This document shows positions 18,103-25,416 of a stretch of DNA of 64,000 bases, piece by piece; the stretch's first letter is position 1; each line of letters begins with the position of its first letter. Origin of the DNA: Ga0077536 sp943370145 (lineage in GTDB: Bacteria > Pseudomonadota > Gammaproteobacteria > Ga0077536). Made by a program: the position numbers and the translations under genes. Location: NCBI GenBank assembly GCA_943370145.1, contig CALRPY020000011.1, positions 1 to 64,000 of the forward strand. Reading direction: 5' to 3'. The notes under the pieces are model-generated. The model had not been told where the DNA came from. It was given only the letters and a program-made list of their open reading frames with translations, and did not search any database.

Positions 18103-18748
18103 GAACAAGGGGCACGCACACAAGCTGCAAGCGAGCGGGCCTGCACTTCTCCTCTCCCTGACACTCGTGATATGCGCGACTGCCAGCGCCGAGGATCTCG
18201 GGGTGATCGGACCCGTGCATCCGATCTCGGAGCCCAGCCTGCTCGACTTCATCCAATCCCGACTGCGGGAGCTCGTCGCGAGCGGCGGTCTCGACCGTCT
18301 CCAGACAGCTGCGCGCGAGCGCCTGCGCCGCCAGATCGAAGACCCGGCCCCCGTGGCTGGCCTCACGCGCACCGCGCGCCCCCGCAGCTTCCACTTCGAT
18401 CCGAGCATCGAGGTGCCCTATCCGATCTCGGACACCGACGGCCGGCTGATTGCCGCACCGGGAACTCGCGTGAACCCGCTCGAGGTGGTGTCGCTGTCGC
18501 GACCGCTCTTCTTCTTCGATGCCCGCGACGAGGAGCAGGTCGTCCGGGCCCGGCAGGAGTTCGACGAGCGCAAGGGACGCGTCAGGCTGATCCTGACCGG
18601 CGGCTCCTACCTCGATCTGATGCGGCGCTGGCGCGAGCCCGTCTTCTTCGATCAGCAGGGCCTGCTGACGACGCGGCTGGGGATCCGGCAGGTCCCGGCG
18701 CGGGTCACACAGGATGGCGCGAGGCTGCGGATCGATGAACTGCCGTGA
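18089..18748 (+). CDS. traW: Pilus assembly protein TraW
   Basis: The 219-residue periplasmic protein has a signal peptide (ALLLSLTLVICATASAEDLG). TraW signatures include GVIGPVHPISEPSLLDFIQ near the mature start and VSLSRPLFFFDARDEEQV in the middle. TraW is needed for F-pilus assembly and works with TrbC and TraU. Its end overlaps traU by 14 bp. Confidence 0.9.
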   Translation: MRCSENKGHAHKLQASGPALLLSLTLVICATASAEDLGVIGPVHPISEPSLLDFIQSRLRELVASGGLDRLQTAARERLRRQIEDPAPVAGLTRTARPRSFHFDPSIEVPYPISDTDGRLIAAPGTRVNPLEVVSLSRPLFFFDARDEEQVVRARQEFDERKGRVRLILTGGSYLDLMRRWREPVFFDQQGLLTTRLGIRQVPARVTQDGARLRIDELP

Positions 18749-19784
18749 CCAATCCCGGATCCGGATCGCAGGACCGGCGCGACCGGCCGCGCTCCTGCTG
18801 CTGCTCGTCGCCTGTGCGGCGTTCATGGCTGGCGGCGACGCAGCCGCGAACTCGCAGTGTCACGGCAAGTTCATGAACCCGCTGACCGACATCTGCTGGA
18901 GCTGCCTGTTTCCACTGAGCATCGGCAACGTCGGGATCCTCTCCGACGGGCAACCGGATCTCAGCAATCCGTCGTCGCCCGTCTGCTACTGCAACAACCC
19001 GCCCCGCGTCGGCGTCTCGATCGGATTCTGGGAGCCGGTGCGCCTGGTGGACGTCACCAGATCGCCGTTCTGCATGGTCGGGCTCGGCGGGCTCTCGCTC
19101 GACCCCGGTGTCAGCGCGCCGCGCGGCGCACAGGTCGGCAACGACGCCAAGACCCGCACGAGCTTCTACCAGGTGCACTGGTACGCGAACCCGATCCTCT
19201 CGTGGCTCGAGGTGCTGCTCGACTTCCCGTGTCTCGAGCCGGGCTCGCTCGATCTGCTCTACCTGACCGAGATCGATCCCTTGTGGGTCGACAGCGAGCT
19301 CTCGGCCATCCTGAACCCGGAGGCGGTGCTCTTCGCGAATCCGGTGGCCAAAGCCGCCTGCGTTGCCGATTGCGTGGCGGCAAGCGCGGGACTGCCCATC
19401 TCGAGTCTCTTCTGGTGCGCCGGCTGCCAGGGCTCCATCTACCCGATGACCGGCCACGTCACGACGCACATCGGCGGCGTGCAGGCCTCGGCGCTGCTGA
19501 CCCAGCGGATCACCGCGAAGATGCATCGCCAGCTGAGCACCTTCGCCGCGGCCGGCGAGCGCGGCCTCTGCGGCTACTACCCGCAGCCCCTGATGGACAA
19601 GGCGCACTACAAGCTGCAGATGGTCTACCCGGTGCCGGCGACCGCCAAGCTCGATGGCCAGTGCTGCCAGCCCTACGGACGCACCACGCTGCGCTGGGGT
19701 GCCGGCAAGTCGTTCCCGGTCAAGGGCGAGGACTTCAGCTACCAGATCTTCCGCAAGAGGAACTGCTGTGCCGGCGCCTGGTAG
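18735..19784 (+). CDS. traU: Conjugative DNA transfer protein TraU
   Basis: The 349-residue product has a signal peptide (AALLLLLVACAAFMAGGDAAA) and many cysteines: ICWSCLFPLSIGNV, SPVCYCNNPPRVGVSIGFWE and SLFWCAGCQGSIYPMTGHV are TraU hallmarks. It is a periplasmic protein required for DNA transfer and, in part, for pilus assembly in F. The ATG at 18735 gives the best signal peptide; a start 21 bp upstream is possible. Confidence 0.93.
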   Translation: MNCRDQSRIRIAGPARPAALLLLLVACAAFMAGGDAAANSQCHGKFMNPLTDICWSCLFPLSIGNVGILSDGQPDLSNPSSPVCYCNNPPRVGVSIGFWEPVRLVDVTRSPFCMVGLGGLSLDPGVSAPRGAQVGNDAKTRTSFYQVHWYANPILSWLEVLLDFPCLEPGSLDLLYLTEIDPLWVDSELSAILNPEAVLFANPVAKAACVADCVAASAGLPISSLFWCAGCQGSIYPMTGHVTTHIGGVQASALLTQRITAKMHRQLSTFAAAGERGLCGYYPQPLMDKAHYKLQMVYPVPATAKLDGQCCQPYGRTTLRWGAGKSFPVKGEDFSYQIFRKRNCCAGAW

Positions 19785-20502
19785 GTTAGAAATAAAGACC
19801 CTACTCCTCAGCGCTCTCGCCGCCTGCTCGGCGCAGGCCGAGCCCACTACGTCGCCGCGCTGGCCGACCGCCGCGGAGATCTCGCACGCCCGCGAGGCGC
19901 GCCCGCTGCCGCCCCTCACAGACATCGACGCACCGTCACCGCCACTACCTCGAGTCGCCGTGCCTACACACGGCGCAGGCATCGACCTCGAAGCACTCGC
20001 CGCACGAGGCAGTGCCGTGGCGACAGAACGAGACAACCAGGCAACGCCGACCACCGGTGCCACGCTTCGGATCTTCGTCACGCTCACGATGCCGGCGGGA
20101 AGCCTCGAGCGTCTGGTCGAGCAGGCCGAGCACGCCGGCGCAGTACTAGTGCTGCGCGGGCTGCACCGGCAATCGATGCGCGAGACCCTCGCCGCCGTCA
20201 ACGCGCTCATCGGCACACGGCGAGTCCAGTGGCTTATCGATCCGGAGGCCTTCGAGCACTACCGGATACAAGTCGCACCGAGCTTCGTACTGACACCGGC
20301 GGCGGACAGCGCCTCCATGCAAGCCAAACTGTCCACCGACAACGGCGAGCAGTGCGAAACCGCAATCTGTCGCGAACCAGCCCACTTCGTGCGCGTCGCC
20401 GGCGACGTCAGCCTCGACTACGCGCTCGAGTTCATGGCGCGCCGAAGTCCCCAGGCCGCCGAGCAATCCCGCAGCTACCTCCGGAGACTGCGCGGCTCAT
20501 GA
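19768..20502 (+). CDS. trbC: TrbC-type periplasmic protein
   Basis: The 244-residue product comes from a GTG at 19768 preceded by AAGAGG. The signal peptide is IKTLLLSALAACSAQAEPTT. The TrbC_Ftype core includes LRIFVTLTMPAGSLERLVEQ and AGAVLVLRGLHRQSMRETL, followed by VAPSFVLTP. F TrbC is required for pilus assembly and pairs with TraW. The longer frame upstream would run inside traU and lacks a signal sequence. Confidence 0.88.
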   Translation: MPAPGRLEIKTLLLSALAACSAQAEPTTSPRWPTAAEISHAREARPLPPLTDIDAPSPPLPRVAVPTHGAGIDLEALAARGSAVATERDNQATPTTGATLRIFVTLTMPAGSLERLVEQAEHAGAVLVLRGLHRQSMRETLAAVNALIGTRRVQWLIDPEAFEHYRIQVAPSFVLTPAADSASMQAKLSTDNGEQCETAICREPAHFVRVAGDVSLDYALEFMARRSPQAAEQSRSYLRRLRGS

Positions 20503-21479
20503 ACAGGCAACCCACACTCCAAATCTTCGCGAGCCTGCTCACGCTCTACATGGGCGGCGCCGCGGCGCAGTCGCTGGAGAACGCCTTCACGCAAGGCTCG
20601 ACCCTCGGCCGCACCGGCAATGGCGCCGCCTTCGGCCAGATCGCCAACGGTGCCGCCCAGTCTCTGGTCCCGAACTTCAGCGCCAAGCCGCCGCAGTCCG
20701 CGCACTTTGGAACCGCCGGCATCGGGACGCCCGCCGCGGCAGCCGCGAACGCGTGTGCCAAGCAGCGCGATGGAACCTCATTCGACAGCCAGGCCTGCAA
20801 CGCCATTCAGTTCTCGCAGGCGAATCCGAGCCGCCGACCGCGCTTCAGCATTGCGCCCACGGATCCGCTGCTCACCCGCGCCCACGCGATAAGCGGGCAG
20901 CCCGAGAACCTAGCCGGGCAACTCGCCGGCACCTACAGCGGCTGCAGCGTGGAAGCGACGCGCGGGCCTGATGTGTTCGAGACAGCCCAGTGCCACGAAT
21001 ACCGCACGACCGAAGTCCTCCACTGCGACAAGGTCCTGACGGTCACCGCCGTGCAGACACCGGGCTGCAGCGAGGGCCAGTTCCTGACCCGTGTCACCGC
21101 CGATCCCTGTCCGGATTGCGTCGACTACATCGCCTTCGATTTCACGTGCGGGATCGACAGCTACCGGATGCACGCATTCTCGATCAACCGCCACAACGGG
21201 CGCGTGTACCACGATCTCGGCAGCCAGATCGTCCCCGGCACCCTGAACACGCAGATCCCGAAGAGCCCGGGCCCCACCCGCATCGACGGCTTCTATTGCT
21301 ACCAGACCTACTACAGTCAGTCCTGCTCGGGCACGAGCTGCAGCATCGGGGCGTGGTTCGCGAATCCCTGCCAGCGCACGAGCTTTCAGGGGCTCAGCAC
21401 CTTCACGATGCCGACCCGGGTGAGCTTCACCAACGCCTGGGACAACCAGTGCGCGGCACTCGAGGCGCGAGCCCGATGA
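20499..21479 (+). CDS. traN: TraN N-terminal half (mating-pair stabilisation), split gene part 1
   Basis: The 326-residue exported protein (signal LQIFASLLTLYMGGAAAQ) is cysteine-rich. Its middle part (SGCSVEATRGPDVF, then CHEYRTTEVLHCDKVLTV) matches the place in F TraN where QCSAQ...CERDLQVEQYC occurs. TraN is an outer-membrane adhesin that recognises the recipient. Here the N-terminal half ends at a normal TGA that overlaps the ATG of the next gene (ATGA), and that gene carries the C-terminal half with its own signal peptide. Family proteins are single chains of about 600-1000 aa. Confidence 0.75.
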   Translation: MNRQPTLQIFASLLTLYMGGAAAQSLENAFTQGSTLGRTGNGAAFGQIANGAAQSLVPNFSAKPPQSAHFGTAGIGTPAAAAANACAKQRDGTSFDSQACNAIQFSQANPSRRPRFSIAPTDPLLTRAHAISGQPENLAGQLAGTYSGCSVEATRGPDVFETAQCHEYRTTEVLHCDKVLTVTAVQTPGCSEGQFLTRVTADPCPDCVDYIAFDFTCGIDSYRMHAFSINRHNGRVYHDLGSQIVPGTLNTQIPKSPGPTRIDGFYCYQTYYSQSCSGTSCSIGAWFANPCQRTSFQGLSTFTMPTRVSFTNAWDNQCAALEARAR

Positions 21480-22684
21480 GGGTCGATCGCAGGCATTGGT
21501 GGATAACCCTGCTCGCGATGTGCTGGGCATTCCTCGCCTCGCCAGCGCCGGCCGCCGACTGCGTCAAGGACAGCGAGCGCTGCATCGAAGGGCCCGCCAC
21601 CCGCCAGATTGGCGGGCAGAGCGTGTATCGCGACTGCTGGCGCAAGCGGGCGAGCTTCAACTGCGTGTCCAGCCGGACCGAGAACGATTGCCAGCCCCTG
21701 CGGGATCGGGGCTGCAGCCAGGTGGACTCGGTCTGTGTCGACACGAACGCAAGCGGCCAGTGCATGCTCTTCGAGCAGACCTGGCAGTGCCGTCTCGCGA
21801 CGGGAGGCACCGGCAGCGTCGCCAACTGCGGCGACCGGCGTTTCTGCGTCGAAGGCCACTGCTTCGATGCAAGCTACGCCCCGGATCCGGACTTCGCCCG
21901 CGCGGTGACCGGCCTCGAGATCCAGCGGCAGGCCGGTCACTACCTCGACAAGGACACGCTCGAGGTCTTCCGGGGCTACGACAACCGTTGCCGCAAAAAG
22001 CTCTTCGGCCTCGTGAACTGCTGCAAGGGTGGCGGGACCAGCGGCTCCCTGTTCTCGACGATGAGCCTCGTCGCCGGCGCCGGTGGCAAGGCGGTCGGTG
22101 CCCTCGGATCGAGCTACACCTACGACGCGCTCTTCGCGAGCGAAGCACCCGACATCGTGATTGCCGGCTTCGAGGCGTTGTTCGGCGCCGGCGGCGGCAG
22201 CTCCGCGCTGGCTGGCCTCATAGCAGGCGATCTGTCGGTCGGCTCCTTCGTCGGATCGCTCGTGCCGGGGCCGTGGACGATCGCCATGCTCGCCATCCAA
22301 CTGTCGGGCTTGTTGACCTGCGACGAGGACGAGCAGGTCTTCGCGATGAAGAAGGACAACCGACTCTGCCATCGAGTCGGCAGCTACTGCTCGGTCAAGG
22401 TGCCGCTCCTCGGGATCTGCCTCGAGACGACACAGAGCTACTGCTGCTTCAACTCGCGCCTCGCCCGTCTGCTGAACGAACAGGGCCGCAGTCAGCTTGC
22501 CCGCGCCTGGGGCAGCGCGAAGCGGCCCGATTGTACGGGCTTCAGTCTCGAGCATTTGCAGTCACTCGACTTCGCGCGGATGAACCTCACCGAGTTCTAC
22601 GCCGAGATCGCCCCCACGCTGCCCGACGCGAGCCGTCTAGTGCAGCGCGCGAACGAGCGCGTGCAGGACTACTTCGCCCCATGA
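21476..22684 (+). CDS. traN: TraN C-terminal half, separate exported protein, split gene part 2
   Basis: The 402-residue product has a signal peptide (WITLLAMCWAFLASPAPAADC). It carries the TraN C-terminal cysteine pattern: CIEGPATRQIGGQSVYRDCW, CGDRRFCVEGHCFD, RKKLFGLVNCCKGGG, and CSVKVPLLGICLETTQSYCC. It ends in NLTEFYAEI, like the FTNFYEDL region of F TraN. A Gly/Ala-rich insertion (about residues 185-275) is typical of the larger SXT-type TraN. Fourteen or more cysteine pairs could use the operon's DsbC. The two halves might assemble by disulfides or non-covalently. Confidence 0.82.
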   Translation: MRVDRRHWWITLLAMCWAFLASPAPAADCVKDSERCIEGPATRQIGGQSVYRDCWRKRASFNCVSSRTENDCQPLRDRGCSQVDSVCVDTNASGQCMLFEQTWQCRLATGGTGSVANCGDRRFCVEGHCFDASYAPDPDFARAVTGLEIQRQAGHYLDKDTLEVFRGYDNRCRKKLFGLVNCCKGGGTSGSLFSTMSLVAGAGGKAVGALGSSYTYDALFASEAPDIVIAGFEALFGAGGGSSALAGLIAGDLSVGSFVGSLVPGPWTIAMLAIQLSGLLTCDEDEQVFAMKKDNRLCHRVGSYCSVKVPLLGICLETTQSYCCFNSRLARLLNEQGRSQLARAWGSAKRPDCTGFSLEHLQSLDFARMNLTEFYAEIAPTLPDASRLVQRANERVQDYFAP

Positions 22685-23091
22685 TCCAGACGACCGCAAC
22701 CGAAGCCCGAAAGCCAAGGACGGCACTCCGATCCTCGGCCCTCATACCGCTGGTCGGAATACTCGCCTGCAGCCTCGTCTCCGTGAGCCAGGCCGTCGAG
22801 CGACGGGGCGTCACCGAGCTCCGCCCGCTCATGCTCGAGGCGCTGGCGACAGGCAAGGCCCATGGGCTGCTGGTCGGACCGGGTGCCGAGGCCATGGCCC
22901 GCAGATTCGATGCGGACACCCCGATCGAACTCGACGTCCGTCGCATCAAGCGACTCCCTAAAGCGGGCTGCGGGCGACTCCAGGTAGTGACGCGCCAACG
23001 CGGCGTCCTCGAGGACGGCAAGCGCCGCGATCAGGAGCTCGTCTACGAAATCAGCTACTGCGCCGACGGACGCTTTCCGGAGGATCGGTAG
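22681..23091 (+). CDS. Small exported protein of unknown function within the tra operon
   Basis: The 136-residue product has a signal-like hydrophobic segment (SALIPLVGILACSLVSVSQA) and a mature part with two cysteines (KAGCGRLQVV and ISYCADGRF) that could form one disulfide. It overlaps the traN end by 4 bp (ATGA) and traF starts immediately after its stop, so it belongs to the transfer operon. In F the traN-traF interval carries unrelated small genes (trbE etc.). I do not recognise this one. A role in mating-pair formation is inferred from position only. Confidence 0.7.
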   Translation: MIQTTATEARKPRTALRSSALIPLVGILACSLVSVSQAVERRGVTELRPLMLEALATGKAHGLLVGPGAEAMARRFDADTPIELDVRRIKRLPKAGCGRLQVVTRQRGVLEDGKRRDQELVYEISYCADGRFPEDR

Positions 23092-23955
23092 ATGGCAGAC
23101 ACGTCCTCGAAGCAGAGACTCCGGCCTACCTTGGTCATCGTTGCTCTCGCGTTCGGCTTCACGTCGCAGGCCGCACAACTCGACAGCCAAACCGACGTGA
23201 GCCGCGACGACACCGCTCAGGCTGAAAGTCCCGCGACCCGCACTTACTGGCAAGAGCACCGCGAAGGCTGGTTCTGGTATCGGGAGCCGCCCGCCTCCCG
23301 CAAATCACGCCGCGCCCCGACGACCGCGCCGCAAGAGCTCGCGGCCTTCGAGGCCATGCAGCGCAAGCTCGAAAACTTGAAGCGCGTCGCCGTGATGAAT
23401 CCCAGCGACGAGAACCTCCAGGCCTACATGCGCTTCCAGCGCATGGTCATGGATCGCTCCCAGCACTTCGCAGAGCGCTGGCAGCGTCTGCTCTGGCAGC
23501 TACCGGAACTCGACTACAGTCTGCGCGGCCGCCCCACCAACGCGCTCGCGATCAACGCCTTCGACAAGCGGCAGCAAGACGATGGCCGGCTTGCGGTGCG
23601 CGCACTGGCCGCCACCCATGGCCTCGTGTTCGTCTTCCGTGGCGACTGTCCGTTCTGTCATCGCTTCGCGCCGATCCTGAGACGATTTGCGCAGGAACAC
23701 GGCTTGACGGTGCTGCCAGTCAGCCTCGACGGCGGCACGCTGCCGGAGTTTCCGGACGCGCGTCCCGACAACGGCCTCGCGGCGCGGCTCGACACGCATA
23801 CGGTGCCTGCCCTCTATCTGACCGAGCCGAGGAGCCGCTCCTTCTTCCCCGTGGGCTTCGGCCTCATGTCCGACGCCGAGCTTCTCGAGCGGATCGCAAC
23901 CCTCGCGCGTGATCCGCTCGAACGGACAAACCGCGTCTCGAGGAACGATTCATGA
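23092..23955 (+). CDS. traF: Thioredoxin-like pilus assembly protein TraF
   Basis: The 287-residue product has a signal peptide (TLVIVALAFGFTSQAAQ). The TraF domain opens with YWQEHREGWFWYREPP and ends in a thioredoxin fold with CPFC at residues 186-189 and a TVPALYLTEP cis-Pro loop. F TraF lacks the CXXC pair, whereas SXT/R27-type TraF often keeps it, so this protein may have redox activity. It acts in the periplasm with TraH and TraW. Its ATGA stop overlaps traH. Confidence 0.9.
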   Translation: MADTSSKQRLRPTLVIVALAFGFTSQAAQLDSQTDVSRDDTAQAESPATRTYWQEHREGWFWYREPPASRKSRRAPTTAPQELAAFEAMQRKLENLKRVAVMNPSDENLQAYMRFQRMVMDRSQHFAERWQRLLWQLPELDYSLRGRPTNALAINAFDKRQQDDGRLAVRALAATHGLVFVFRGDCPFCHRFAPILRRFAQEHGLTVLPVSLDGGTLPEFPDARPDNGLAARLDTHTVPALYLTEPRSRSFFPVGFGLMSDAELLERIATLARDPLERTNRVSRNDS

Positions 23956-25400
23956 TCCGGACCAGCACCCGCCCGAGCCTGCGCCTGGGTACGCTGTTGC
24001 TGGCATCGACGCTTGCGATCAGCGCCCCCGCCGCCGATCTCAACACCGAGATGCAGGCGATGTTCAACGACCTCGGCGCGCTGGGGAACGTGACCACGCC
24101 CGGCGCCTTCCGCGGCCAGGCGATGAACCTCTACACCGGCGGCAGCCTCATGATGCGTGCGCCGGGCCGCAACTATCCGCTCCTCCAGGCACAGCTCCCG
24201 AGCCTGAAGGCCGGCTGCGGCGGCATCGATCTGTACGGCGGCGCCTTCTCCTTCATCAACAAGCAGCAGTTCGTGTCGCTCCTGCAGAACATCGGCTCGA
24301 ACGCCGTCGGCTACGCGTTCAAGCTGGCGCTCCAGTCGATTTCGCCGGACATCGACAAGCTGCTGACCGAGTTGCAGGACCAGATCAACAAGATCAACGC
24401 GATGAACATCAACTCCTGCGAGGCCGCGCAGTCGCTGGTCAACGGTCTCGTCGGCGAGTACGACAGCTCGGTGCAGAGCGGCTGCGCGAACATCGTCCAG
24501 TACCTCGGCTCGGTCAGCGATCGCGCGGAGGCCCGGCTGACCTGCGCCACCAACGCGCCCTCGGTCGTCAGGAATGCCGCCGCCAGCGCAGATCCGACCG
24601 TGCGCAACCTGACGTTCAGCAAGGGCAACGTCACCTGGATGGCGCTGAACCGGGTCGGGGGCAGCATCAGCCGTCAGGAGAAGGAGTTGCTGATGAGCCT
24701 GATCGGCACCGTGATCCTGACTCCGCCGGCGGACGACGGCAGCGGCGCGAGTCCGCGCCATCTCCCGCCGACGATTACCGGGCTCCGGGACCTGATGCTC
24801 GGCAAGGCCGAGGCCTCGACCGCCGGCAACGTCGAGGTCGACGTCTACACCTGCGACGAGACGGCCGAGTGCCTGAACCCGATCCGGGCGACCGTTTCGG
24901 TCAAACCCTTCACTCGCCTGGTCGCGGAGCGTCTGCGCAAGCTCTCGGAGAACATAGCGACCCGAAGCCCCCAGAGCCCGGCCGACATCGGCTTCATCAA
25001 CAACACGACAGAGCCGGTCTACAAGATGCTGGCGGTAGCGAACGCGGTCCCGGGCTCCGGCACCGCCGAAACCCTGATCGAGACCTACAAGGACATCATC
25101 GCCCTCGACTACGCCGCGACCTTCCTCGGCCGGGCGCTCACGCAGGCAAGCAGTGCCCTCGCCCAAGCCCTGCGCCGCAGCGGGGTCGAACAAAAATACC
25201 TCGAAGAACTGCAAACCCGAGCCCGCGAAGCCCAGCAGCAGATCCTCGCCGAGAAGCAGACGGCCTACGCCAAGGTGCGTTCGGTCTCCTCGATGACCCA
25301 GGATCTGCAGACGCTCGAGCGCCAGCTCTGGAGTTCGATGCCCCAGTCCGTGAAAGCGATGCTCGATTTCAGCGCCAACGCCGGCCAGCGCGGCTCCTGA
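23952..25400 (+). CDS. traH: Pilus assembly protein TraH
   Basis: The 482-residue product has a signal peptide (LGTLLLASTLAISAPAADLN). TraH signatures include MFNDLGALGNVTTPGAFRGQ, GGIDLYGGAFSFINKQQF and INSCEAAQSLV. A C-terminal coiled stretch contains YLEELQTRAREAQQQILAEK. TraH is a periplasmic/outer-membrane-associated protein required for pilus extension. traG follows after 16 bp. Confidence 0.93.
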   Translation: MIRTSTRPSLRLGTLLLASTLAISAPAADLNTEMQAMFNDLGALGNVTTPGAFRGQAMNLYTGGSLMMRAPGRNYPLLQAQLPSLKAGCGGIDLYGGAFSFINKQQFVSLLQNIGSNAVGYAFKLALQSISPDIDKLLTELQDQINKINAMNINSCEAAQSLVNGLVGEYDSSVQSGCANIVQYLGSVSDRAEARLTCATNAPSVVRNAAASADPTVRNLTFSKGNVTWMALNRVGGSISRQEKELLMSLIGTVILTPPADDGSGASPRHLPPTITGLRDLMLGKAEASTAGNVEVDVYTCDETAECLNPIRATVSVKPFTRLVAERLRKLSENIATRSPQSPADIGFINNTTEPVYKMLAVANAVPGSGTAETLIETYKDIIALDYAATFLGRALTQASSALAQALRRSGVEQKYLEELQTRAREAQQQILAEKQTAYAKVRSVSSMTQDLQTLERQLWSSMPQSVKAMLDFSANAGQRGS

Positions 25401-25416
25401 CGCCCACCAAAACGCC

